Below, one piece after another: positions 9,015 through 17,184 of a stretch of DNA of 64,000 nt. Numbering within the stretch: the stretch's first letter is position 1; every line of letters begins with the position of its first letter. Made by a program: the position numbers and the translations under genes. This DNA comes from JADKIH01 sp031385005 (GTDB taxonomy: Bacteria > Bacteroidota > Bacteroidia > AKYH767-A > 2013-40CM-41-45). The notes under the pieces were generated by a model, which was not told the DNA's origin, did no database searches, and saw only the letters and a list, made by a program, of their open reading frames with translations. The DNA lies in assembly GCA_031385005.1 (NCBI GenBank), contig JANNBB010000006.1, forward strand, positions 1-64,000, given 5' to 3'.

Positions 9015-10865
9015 CTATTGCACGATGAGCTTCCTGACACTCGATGTGTTTTTAGTTATATTCATTAAACGAAGGAAATAAAATCCTGAACTCATGGAAG
9101 AAACATCAATTTCTTCTGAATCTGAAATCTTGTTATTCAGAATGACATTGCCCAAACAATCCATTAATTCGAAACGAAACTGATGGCCATTGCTATCATC
9201 AAATTGAAGTCGGATATTTTCTTCTGCAGGATTCGGAAAAACACTGAATGGGAACTCCGGATTTTCCATTTCATAAACAAAAATAGCGGAAATGGATCGA
9301 CCAAACAAAGGGCGCATCATCAATGTTCCATTGATCGATGAGTTTAACCAGTCGCCTGTTACCCTGTACAAAACCTTGTTGTGGGCATCTGTATTCTTAT
9401 CAAATCCATAACCGAATAATACTTGCGGATCGTTTTGAATCACTCCAATCCAAACTGTTCCCGGACCAACAAGCAGGAGTGTATCTAACAAATATGTTTT
9501 AAAAGCATTGATTCCGTCAAATGTATCCGGCTTTTGATTGATCATTCTGTAAAGAACTGAATCCTGATTCGTAACTTCATCGATGTATTGCCAGATGACA
9601 AGCTGAAATAATTTATTGGAAACATTTTCTCCGGTCGGATTGAAATAGATCTGAATTCCACGAAGCGTATCCTGAATCTTCACATCGTACTTAAGAGCAA
9701 GCGATACATTCTGACTTCCTGTTAGTCCGTATGATAATTCTGCACTGCCATCATCATAAGAATAGTAATTGTAAAATTTCTGCGTGTAATAACTGGTGTC
9801 ATTAAACGAATTGGATGCAACACCGCTCTGACTAAAAAACGATTTCACTAAAAACTCTGCGCTATCGGTACTTTGAATCGGATACGTAAAACCGTTTAGC
9901 GGAAATGAAAACGGAACCAATACATTTTGAGCAGGAGTAGAGAAGAATCCGCTTGCGGTAAAAAGAGGATTGCCATTTTGTGTAATTTCTGCCTGAGCCG
10001 TATAAGACGTGCCCGGATTTCCATATTTTATATTCGTAATCGTATCTTCCCACGTTGTTTTCATCGCTGCCAATTGTGAACTCAGCGCTTTGTAGTGTGG
10101 ATATGGCATTGAAGTATATTCGTTCAGCAAAGTTCCTAACGGTCGCAATAAAGCATTATCCGATATGCTGTCCGTAGAAGATGAATTCTTTTTCAATCGT
10201 ACAAAGTCCAAATTCCAATGATCTCTGTTCCCATTCACCGTAGCGATGTTATAAAACCGGAATTGAAATCCTTTGAAAAAATATTTTGTTTCCAAAACAG
10301 GTAAGGTGACACGAGCAAAGTCCGTATCGCCCCGGCCTTTCGTTTCCCAAACCGTATTCCATACCGCTCCTGTATCTTTAAATTGAAGTACCAGTGAATC
10401 TCCTGTCTCAGGTATATCGCCCAATCCTTGCGGCTGATAATAGAAAGAAAACCAAACAGTCGTATCTCCCGGTGCGATGACACCTAAATCAAGTGGGCGG
10501 GAAGTAAGTATATCTGCAATGGAATCTTGTGATGAGGAAGGATGGTAAGGACTACCGTATTGATTGAGTCCGTCAAAAGTCGCAATGCCGATTGTGAAAG
10601 GACGGGCCGTGTAATTATTGTTGATGTAAACGCCGCTATCTAGCCATAAACTGTCGAAGGGATACATGCCCGGACGAGAGAAGTCATCTTCAAAAGGAAG
10701 CGTCAAGGTGTCGTTTATTGCGGCAACTCTGAGCATGGACTTATCAGATGGCTTTCGGCTGAGTTCAGGATTTCCAAATTTGGGAAATAGGAATTCCTGC
10801 GACCACGAATTGGTTTCAAAAGCAACGAATAGAATGAATAATGCTAGAAGATTTCTTTTTTTCAT
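9015..10865 (-). CDS. T9SS type A sorting-domain protein, function unknown
   Basis: The 616-residue exported protein has a signal peptide (1-23, ending SWSQ). Its N-terminal third (TLPFEDDFSRPGMYPFDSLW...) resembles the jelly-roll or MAM-like beta modules common in large T9SS proteins. A final sorting domain follows (about 535-616, FSVFPNPAEENIRL, then SSGFYFLRL). No catalytic motif was found. It lies 47 bp after the PASTA gene and 139 bp before the pseudouridine synthase gene, inside a conserved-looking same-strand series, so it may be constitutively made with envelope genes. Confidence 0.82.
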   Translation of the reverse strand: MKKRNLLALFILFVAFETNSWSQEFLFPKFGNPELSRKPSDKSMLRVAAINDTLTLPFEDDFSRPGMYPFDSLWLDSGVYINNNYTARPFTIGIATFDGLNQYGSPYHPSSSQDSIADILTSRPLDLGVIAPGDTTVWFSFYYQPQGLGDIPETGDSLVLQFKDTGAVWNTVWETKGRGDTDFARVTLPVLETKYFFKGFQFRFYNIATVNGNRDHWNLDFVRLKKNSSSTDSISDNALLRPLGTLLNEYTSMPYPHYKALSSQLAAMKTTWEDTITNIKYGNPGTSYTAQAEITQNGNPLFTASGFFSTPAQNVLVPFSFPLNGFTYPIQSTDSAEFLVKSFFSQSGVASNSFNDTSYYTQKFYNYYSYDDGSAELSYGLTGSQNVSLALKYDVKIQDTLRGIQIYFNPTGENVSNKLFQLVIWQYIDEVTNQDSVLYRMINQKPDTFDGINAFKTYLLDTLLLVGPGTVWIGVIQNDPQVLFGYGFDKNTDAHNKVLYRVTGDWLNSSINGTLMMRPLFGRSISAIFVYEMENPEFPFSVFPNPAEENIRLQFDDSNGHQFRFELMDCLGNVILNNKISDSEEIDVSSMSSGFYFLRLMNITKNTSSVRKLIVQ

Positions 10866-10912
10866 AAGGAGGGGTAAAAATACAAATAATGCCCTGTTAT
10901 TTGACGAATTAA

Positions 10913-11674
10913 TTAACGAAGGAAAAGATCAACAGAATCACCTGCTTTTAGGATATCGGCGTCATCGGGTGACGGATTTTGCCTGTAAATTTTGGCATTT
11001 AAGGTATCATCGACTCCTTTATCGTAAAAGACCATTCCTACATTCAAATTTGCCCGTTTTAAAATGGACCAGGCCTCACTTTTGGTAAGACCGTTTAAAT
11101 CCGGAATGATAATTTCCGTTTCTCCAAAACCATCACCCAATACCAGGTCAATTACAGAACCTTTGGGAATCATTTTTCCGGGTTTGATGATTGAGTTTTT
11201 ATAGCGTTGTTCCAACACGGCATTTTTTGCCAGATCGGAACGATAGGTAATTTCTCCGGTTATAAGTCCATAAGACATTAAAATAGATTCGGCTTGTCTG
11301 TAAGAAACATCGATCAGGTCAGGCATTTTCACATCGGGAGGATTAATTGAATTGATCGTTAAATAAATCGTACGATTTTGTTTGACCTTACTTTTCGGGG
11401 CCGGTTCCTGATCTAAAACTGTACCCGGTGCCTTATCCGAATCATATAAAGAGTCAACCACCTTAAAAATAAAATTGTTTTCGTCTTTGATAGCATCCAG
11501 CTTGTCAATTTTTTTTCCCGTGAAATCGGGTAGATCGATCATCTGACCATGATGAGTAAAATTGTTCAAGACTGCGGTGATGATAAAAAAACAGGAAATA
11601 ATAACTACCGCTAAAATTGCCAGATTCATCAGAAAAGTTCTGCTGAGTAAAAAATAACCCTTCGTTGCTTTCAT
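10913..11674 (-). CDS. Membrane-anchored PASTA-domain protein
   Basis: The 253-residue protein has one N-terminal transmembrane segment (about 14-37) and three PASTA repeats (about 43-110, 113-183, 187-253), each with a DLP/MPD/IPDL-type start and a strongly basic or polar turn. PASTA modules bind muropeptides or lipid II stems in the enzymes where they have been studied; here there is no kinase or penicillin-binding domain, so it may be a free-standing periplasmic sensor or scaffold. It starts 9 bp after the Ddl fusion stop codon, so the two are almost certainly co-transcribed, which fits a peptidoglycan role. Confidence 0.88.
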   Translation of the reverse strand: MKATKGYFLLSRTFLMNLAILAVVIISCFFIITAVLNNFTHHGQMIDLPDFTGKKIDKLDAIKDENNFIFKVVDSLYDSDKAPGTVLDQEPAPKSKVKQNRTIYLTINSINPPDVKMPDLIDVSYRQAESILMSYGLITGEITYRSDLAKNAVLEQRYKNSIIKPGKMIPKGSVIDLVLGDGFGETEIIIPDLNGLTKSEAWSILKRANLNVGMVFYDKGVDDTLNAKIYRQNPSPDDADILKAGDSVDLFLR

Positions 11675-11683
11675 AAATTAATA

Positions 11684-14377
11684 TTAATGAATTTTCACCC
11701 GCTTATTGTTTTTCTGAATACCATATTCGAGTATGCGATCGATGAAGTCATAGGGCTTATATCCTGCAAGTGCGGTCTGATGAAAAATGCATGTTGCAGG
11801 TGTCATTCCCGGAAGTGAATTTACTTCGATGAATATTGTTTCAATGCGTCCATCGGAAAAAACCCTGACAAATGCATCAATGCGTGCATATCCTTCGACA
11901 TGTAATAATTCGGCCGCGTGTTTTAAATCGGCTTTTACCTGATCGGAAATTCGTTGTCGCTCTTTTTTATCTTTGGCATATCGTGCAGGAGTAATGTTCT
12001 GCCCTTCTCCGGCGAGAAACTTTTCTTCCAAGGAAAGAATATCTCCGCCTGATAATGCCTCTGATGCTTCAAATACTTCAAACAAACATTCTCCTTTATC
12101 TCCAGTGCGTGTGAGTAATCCGCCGGTAATTTCAAGAAAATGAACAGCATCTTGTTTGGTTATTAATTCTTCGATCAGGAATTGTTTTTTACGGGGAAAC
12201 TCTTCTTTCGGGCGCAGGTGAAGAATAGCATACTGACTCTCACTGAGTTCTTCCATCGGCCTGAAAATGGCTTCAGCAAAAGCATCCAGCTCTTTTTCAC
12301 TGCGAATCATTTTTACCGCACTGCTGCATCCGTCATCAACGGGCTTGGCAATGAATGGGTACTTGAATGTTTGATTGATTTCTTTTTTAACAGCAGCCGG
12401 CTCACGCATCCATCTTTCCGCACTGATCAATTGATGATTGGCAACGGAGAATCCATTTTTTCTTAAAAGCTCATTCGTCTCGTATTTGTTAATGGTAATC
12501 TTAGAGGATAATTCACCGGAGCCATTGTACGGTATGTTCAGTTCTTCCAAACGATGTTGAACAGCTCCGTCTTCGCCCGGTCTTCCATGCAGGGCGATAA
12601 AAGCGATATCCGCTATCTCCGCCAGTTCATTATAGGAAATCTGCTTAGGAGTTAATACGTTTTGAGTGGATGAATATTTGGTAGTAATATTTTCGCAGAT
12701 CAGCATAATTTCTTTTACCACTTCATGCACCGAAAAATGCATGGCTTTCTCTCGGATATCATCTGCATTATCCTTTAACATGAGATTGACAGGAATCTGA
12801 TACAACATGTGTTCATTATCATTGCCGGTCAGGAAAATTGGAACAGGCGAATATTTATCGGAAGAAGAAAGTTTCTCATATACATTTCGACCGCTCTCTA
12901 CGGAGATATGTCGCTCCGAAGAATAACCTCCCATAATTACTGCAACCCTGATTTTCTTTAAAGCATTTTTTCGAAGCTGATGAATGCTTTCATCAAGCTT
13001 GCTTACCATTCCTTCCAATTTTTTAAAGTCAAGTGTATCTTCCATTCTTTCCACTAACGACATCCGTATGATGAAGGTGAGAAATTGCGAAGGATTTAAT
13101 CCGATTTCTGCTGCCTGATGAAAGAAGAACGATGAAGGCATCATTCCGGAAGTCGTATTCGGATCATTCAGAAAAACCTGACCTGATTTCGTAATAAATC
13201 CATCGATACGGGCATAGACGTTGAAGTTAAATGCCAGAAAAAGTTTTTCGCACTCCTGACGAATGTGCTGGATCTGGTCATAGGGTAATTCAACAGGAGT
13301 GATTTTTCGAGATAAGCCGGGAAGGTATTTGGAACGGTAATCGAAAAGTTCTTTTCCTTTTCTGATTTCAGTAGGAGGTAAGGCAACCGGTTTTTTCTCT
13401 TCATTGCGAATAACAATGCAGGAGAATTCTTTTCCTTCAATAAATTGCTCAACAACCACGCGGCTTTCACCATCACATGCTTCTAAATTTATTTCTGATT
13501 TACCCGATTTAAAAATTTCATTGATCGAATTTTCCAATTCATCAGGGTGATATATTTTTTTAGAGGTGATTCCCTGAGTAAGATAAACAGGCAATCCCAA
13601 CCCTTCCCGGATATCAGTCAGACTCCTTATATAATTTCTTTGCTCCGTCAACTGCATCGAATTCCAGATAGTGGCGTTGATCGTTCGTTTAAAAAAAGCC
13701 AGGTCGATAGCTTTAATTAAGTCTTCAACTTTATTGACAATGCTTACACCGATAGAAGAACCCTGATGCGCCGGTTTAACCACACATGGAAAACCAATTT
13801 CTGTTTCGATCGATTTTAAATGGGTTTGGTTTGTCTCCCATTCATTTCTACTGATGACTAAAAAATTTGGTCCGGCAAAACCGGCATCCTTCATCAGCTT
13901 TTTCTGAACAGATTTGTCGATGCCGATAGCTGAAGATAAAATTCCTGATCCTGAATAGGGTATTCCAACATATTCAAGCATGCCCTGAATCCTTCCATCT
14001 TCTCCAAAGGGTCCGTGCAGGCATAGAAAGGCGAAATCAATTATTCCGGCTAATTCTTCCAACGAAATTTTTCTGCCGATTTCATTTATTAAAACTTCTT
14101 GTTTGGCAGCGTCTAAATCGCCCAGACTTTCAGCATACACCTGATAATTGCCTGTTGTTTCCGTCAATGCGCCAACAGGCGGATAGAAATCGCGAATACT
14201 TCCCTTGTAAACATATTGCCAGTCGAGTAAGATAAAATTACCGAAGCTATCTACGAAAATGGGAATAGCATCGAAGAGCGATTTATTGAGGTTGTCATAA
14301 ACAGTTCTTCCTCCGGCAAAGGAGATCTCACGTTCACGGGAAAACCCGCCGAAAACAATACCAATCTTTAATTTCAT
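11684..14377 (-). CDS. Tandem D-alanine--D-alanine ligase fusion (Ddl-Ddl)
   Basis: The 897-residue protein contains two complete Ddl (ATP-grasp) modules, about 1-440 and 476-890, joined by a helical linker with no frame break. Ddl joins two D-alanines for the peptidoglycan stem. Half 1 keeps E15 (GGFSRE), HGPFGEDG (121-128), K201, the serine loop GSSIG (206-210), DYRSKY (346-351), R390 and D392, but its metal/closing motif is DPNTTSGMM (405-413) instead of E-x-N-[TS]-x-P-G-M-T. Half 2 keeps E488, HGRPGEDG, K678, R832/D834 and a canonical EVNSLPGMT (851-859), but has GCSSA (683-687) for the serine loop, NK for DK (630-631) and KF (786-787) for KY. Single Ddl proteins are usually 300-370 residues. 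It heads the PASTA/T9SS/pseudouridine synthase series. Confidence 0.9.
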   Translation of the reverse strand: MKLKIGIVFGGFSREREISFAGGRTVYDNLNKSLFDAIPIFVDSFGNFILLDWQYVYKGSIRDFYPPVGALTETTGNYQVYAESLGDLDAAKQEVLINEIGRKISLEELAGIIDFAFLCLHGPFGEDGRIQGMLEYVGIPYSGSGILSSAIGIDKSVQKKLMKDAGFAGPNFLVISRNEWETNQTHLKSIETEIGFPCVVKPAHQGSSIGVSIVNKVEDLIKAIDLAFFKRTINATIWNSMQLTEQRNYIRSLTDIREGLGLPVYLTQGITSKKIYHPDELENSINEIFKSGKSEINLEACDGESRVVVEQFIEGKEFSCIVIRNEEKKPVALPPTEIRKGKELFDYRSKYLPGLSRKITPVELPYDQIQHIRQECEKLFLAFNFNVYARIDGFITKSGQVFLNDPNTTSGMMPSSFFFHQAAEIGLNPSQFLTFIIRMSLVERMEDTLDFKKLEGMVSKLDESIHQLRKNALKKIRVAVIMGGYSSERHISVESGRNVYEKLSSSDKYSPVPIFLTGNDNEHMLYQIPVNLMLKDNADDIREKAMHFSVHEVVKEIMLICENITTKYSSTQNVLTPKQISYNELAEIADIAFIALHGRPGEDGAVQHRLEELNIPYNGSGELSSKITINKYETNELLRKNGFSVANHQLISAERWMREPAAVKKEINQTFKYPFIAKPVDDGCSSAVKMIRSEKELDAFAEAIFRPMEELSESQYAILHLRPKEEFPRKKQFLIEELITKQDAVHFLEITGGLLTRTGDKGECLFEVFEASEALSGGDILSLEEKFLAGEGQNITPARYAKDKKERQRISDQVKADLKHAAELLHVEGYARIDAFVRVFSDGRIETIFIEVNSLPGMTPATCIFHQTALAGYKPYDFIDRILEYGIQKNNKRVKIH

Positions 14378-14396
14378 AGCTATAATCCGATACCTG

Positions 14397-14404
14397 CAAA
14401 TTTA
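14397..14404 (-). promoter_or_regulatory. Candidate -7 box of the ddl-ddl operon
   Basis: On the minus strand TAAATTTG matches TAnnTTTG and lies 19 nt upstream of the ATG at 14377. No good -33 TTTG was found. Confidence 0.4.
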
Positions 14405-14438
14405 ATCAAATCAATCGGGTAGAGGTAAGGGATAAGAG

Positions 14439-14469
14439 AGACTTTTAAGAACGAAATGTTCAAAAGTCT
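14439..14469 (-). terminator. Hairpin at the stop codon of the prolyl oligopeptidase gene
   Basis: AGACTTTT (14439-14446) pairs with AAAAGTCT (14462-14469) and GAAC (14449-14452) with GTTC (14458-14461), leaving a 2-nt bulge. On the minus strand CTCTTATC follows, so the T-run is weak. It separates this gene from the ddl promoter. Confidence 0.45.
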
Positions 14470-16591
14470 ATTTTACCTGTACGCCCAAATTGTAAAGCAT
14501 GAAGGAAAAAATATCTGTTTGTTCCTCAATCTGCTTGGAAACTGGTTTGCTGGATCCTAAGGCCGTAGCAGAAGCATGGCCGGAATTAATATCGACACGG
14601 ATCATCACAGGATTAGGTCCTTTATATTTGGATTGCAACTCTGAAATAAATTTAAAAGAATGAGCCGGAACCACTCTGTCATCATGATCGCCTGTTATGA
14701 CCAATGTAGCCGGATAGTTGACATTTTCTTTGACGTTGTGCAAGGGAGAATAGGCGAGCAAATTACGGAAATTGGGTTCGTCTTCGCTTGAACCATAGTC
14801 GCCCTTCCAGGCCCAGCCAATAGTAAAGGTATGGTAACGTAACATATCTAAAACACCAACGACAGGAACTGCTACTTTAAAAAGATCAGGGCGCTGAGTC
14901 ATTACTGCTCCTACTAATAATCCTCCGTTGGAGCGACCGCTAATGGCTAACTTAGCAGGATTTGTATATTTTTCACTGATTAAATATTCTGCTGCGGCGA
15001 TGAAGTCGTCAAACACATTTTGTTTCTTAAGTCCTGTTCCTGCCATATGCCAATCCTCTCCATATTCTCCGCCACCTCTTATACATGCCTGAGCAAAGAC
15101 TCCACCTTGTTCAAGAAAAGCCAGACGCTCAATTTTAAAATCCGGAGTTTTAGAAATATTAAATCCGCCATAACCAAACAGGAGAGTAGGGTTATTTCCA
15201 TCCATTACCATCCCTTTTTTATGAACGATGAACAAAGGAATTTTTGTGCCGTCTTTGCTGTTATAAAAAACCTCTTTCGTCTCGTATTCAGAAGACTTGA
15301 ATTCCATTTTGGGCTGGAAGAAAACAGATTGCTCTTTCGTTTTCAGATTAAACTGGTAGATGACAGATGGAGAAGTAAAACTTGTTAACGAATAAAATAA
15401 TAACTCACCGTCTTTGCTGCCTGAAAGCTGTTCAACAGTTCCGATGGTTTCTGTATTAATATTTCCTAAAAAGTCTCCTTTTTTGGAAAACATCTTTAAT
15501 ACGCTGATGGCATCTTTCATGTATTTGGCAACGAAAATATTGTTACAGACAAGTACTTCCTGTAAAACATCAGAGGTTTCAGGAATGATGGTTTGCCATG
15601 CTGCTGTCGGATTTTCTGCATCCATCATAACCAATTTGTTATTCGAGGCGCCATCATTGGTTAAAACATAAAACTTTGAACTGTCATTATCAATTACTCC
15701 AAAGTCTTTATCGAATTTGTCGACGAAAGTGATGAGGGGTTCCTTTGCCGATTTCAATGACTGAACAAGGAGGTTATTTCCACTCGTACCTTCAGAGCCC
15801 GTAATGATCAGGTAATCCTGATCTTCGCTGACACCGGCGCCAAAATTGCGAAGCGGATGATTTTTATCTTCATAAACCAGGCGATCATACTTTTGCATAT
15901 TGCCTAATTGATGATAATATATTTTGTGATATTCGTTTTTACCTTTCAATAAGTTTGCGGAATCAGGCGCATCATAACGTGAATAATAAAAGCCCTTATC
16001 TTTCCAGGAGATACCTGAGAACTTAATCCATTCCAATTTATCATTGAATTGATTTCCATTCTCCGTATTCTTGATATAAATTTCCTCCCAATCACTTCCG
16101 GCACGCGACAAAGCATAAGCCAGAAATTTCCCATCATGGGAAACAGATACATTAGGCATATTAACTGTTCCATCCTTCGAAAAAGAATTCGGGTCTATAA
16201 AAACCTCCTGCTTGGCAGCGGGACTTCCACGAAGGATGTTTAAAACAAACTGGTTCTGTAATCCATTATTCGTATAAACAAAATAATTTTTATTGGCTTT
16301 AAATGGCGATGATGATTTAGGAAAATTCCAGAGACTGGTTAAGCGCTCTTTTATTTTATTTCGAAAAGGAATTTTTGAAAAATAGTTTTCGGTTACTTCA
16401 TTTTGTTTTTTTACCCAGTCACCGGTTTCAACTGAATTGTCATCTTCTAACCAACGATAGGGGTCATTTACTTCTGTTCCAAAGTACAAGTCTTTTTGAT
16501 CGACCTTTTTAGTTATAGGGTAAGAATAGTTTTGTGCCACGCAATTAGCAATGGCGAATAGGAGTGTAATGGAAACGGAAAGTACTTTCAT
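14468..16591 (-). CDS. Prolyl oligopeptidase (S9A), exported
   Basis: From the ATG at 16591 the protein is 707 residues long, with a signal peptide MKVLSVSITLLFAIANCVAQ. An upstream ATG (16633) would bury this signal 14 residues inside, and a -7-like box (TAGTTTCG, 16615-16622) lies within that extension, so 16591 is preferred. A seven-bladed propeller domain (about 60-400) precedes an alpha/beta hydrolase domain with Ser554 (GRSNGG), Asp638 (DHDDRVVP) and His672 (SGHASA). The enzyme cuts short peptides after proline; the signal suggests a periplasmic location. It appears to be a single-gene unit. Confidence 0.93.
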   Translation of the reverse strand: MKVLSVSITLLFAIANCVAQNYSYPITKKVDQKDLYFGTEVNDPYRWLEDDNSVETGDWVKKQNEVTENYFSKIPFRNKIKERLTSLWNFPKSSSPFKANKNYFVYTNNGLQNQFVLNILRGSPAAKQEVFIDPNSFSKDGTVNMPNVSVSHDGKFLAYALSRAGSDWEEIYIKNTENGNQFNDKLEWIKFSGISWKDKGFYYSRYDAPDSANLLKGKNEYHKIYYHQLGNMQKYDRLVYEDKNHPLRNFGAGVSEDQDYLIITGSEGTSGNNLLVQSLKSAKEPLITFVDKFDKDFGVIDNDSSKFYVLTNDGASNNKLVMMDAENPTAAWQTIIPETSDVLQEVLVCNNIFVAKYMKDAISVLKMFSKKGDFLGNINTETIGTVEQLSGSKDGELLFYSLTSFTSPSVIYQFNLKTKEQSVFFQPKMEFKSSEYETKEVFYNSKDGTKIPLFIVHKKGMVMDGNNPTLLFGYGGFNISKTPDFKIERLAFLEQGGVFAQACIRGGGEYGEDWHMAGTGLKKQNVFDDFIAAAEYLISEKYTNPAKLAISGRSNGGLLVGAVMTQRPDLFKVAVPVVGVLDMLRYHTFTIGWAWKGDYGSSEDEPNFRNLLAYSPLHNVKENVNYPATLVITGDHDDRVVPAHSFKFISELQSKYKGPNPVMIRVDINSGHASATALGSSKPVSKQIEEQTDIFSFMLYNLGVQVK

Positions 16592-16614
16592 TGATGTCTG
16601 TAAATTTTGAGAAG

Positions 16615-16622
16615 CGAAACTA
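16615..16622 (-). promoter_or_regulatory. Candidate -7 box of the prolyl oligopeptidase gene
   Basis: On the minus strand TAGTTTCG is one base from TAnnTTTG and lies 23 nt before the ATG at 16591. It helps to reject the longer start at 16633. Confidence 0.35.
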
Positions 16623-17035
16623 AAGTTTATCACTTAATTTTCAGACTATTTAACTTATTATTAACGTGCTGAATATCAAAAAACTGATATCAAATCAGAA
16701 ATAGTTGAAATAAACGCTTTTCATTCGCCCTTCGGGAATGCCTTTCTACCTAGTAAAAGGGGAGTTTTACAAAAATTTAAATATCAGTCTGTTTATACCA
16801 CATAATTTCGATGCATTATCTCGTTCTTTTAAAAATCAGATTTTTATACTACAGGTTTCTGATAATGCAGGTCTCCCTTCCGGGCTAGTCGTAAATCCCC
16901 TTTTACCGTCTTTTTATTCCGGAGTTTTTAAGGTAACGTCCGGTGCTCAAGTCGTTTTAATTAGACTTCACTTTTCACCGGCCGTTATCTTTTACCTGCT
17001 TATGATGGTTTTCATGTTTTGTTTAGGTAAGTTTA

Positions 17036-17078
17036 AAACGTTGCAGATTGGTGGTCTGCAGCGTTTTATTTTTTTGTA
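17036..17078 (+). terminator. Plus-strand rho-independent terminator without an evident gene
   Basis: AACG-T-TGCAGA (17037-17047) pairs with TCTGCA-G-CGTT (17054-17064) with one T:G wobble, followed by TTATTTTTTTG. This is a classical terminator for plus-strand transcription, but no gene ends here on that strand. Confidence 0.65.
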
Positions 17079-17079
17079 A

Positions 17080-17110
17080 AAAAAGAACCCCCGAATTTCT
17101 TCGGGGGTCC
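17080..17110 (-). terminator. Terminator of the giant PKD gene
   Basis: ACCCCCGAA / TTCGGGGGT form a 9-bp stem at about 17087-17108. On the minus strand it is followed by TCTTTTTTT, 75 bp after the stop codon at 17185. Confidence 0.85.
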
Positions 17111-17184
17111 GAACACACCATGAAAACCAAACACACTATTCTTAATTTTTTCTTTCAGGTGCCTTCTTTATTTTTTGTTTCCAA

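Larger units (their letters stand above)
16634..17184. other. Intergenic stretch of 551 bases
   Basis: The stretch lies between the 5' end of the prolyl oligopeptidase gene and the 3' end of the giant PKD gene. A plus-strand frame of 113 codons (16738-17079) runs through the terminator hairpin and shows no recognisable domain, so it is not called as a gene. The right end holds two terminators facing opposite ways. Whatever the plus-strand terminator serves is not evident. Confidence 0.6.

Noticed and set aside
11684..14377. Double Ddl as an artefact of a missed stop or frameshift
   Set aside because: The frame is continuous through a sensible helical linker, the two halves differ strongly in sequence, and no stop remnant or internal start with promoter is seen at the junction.
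16861..16900. SRP RNA-like words (GGAAG near CAGG)
   Set aside because: The conserved order and the symmetric hairpin of 4.5S RNA are not present on either strand.
16738..17079. 113-codon plus-strand ORF
   Set aside because: It reads through the terminator hairpin and its T-run, and the translation shows no recognisable family or signal.
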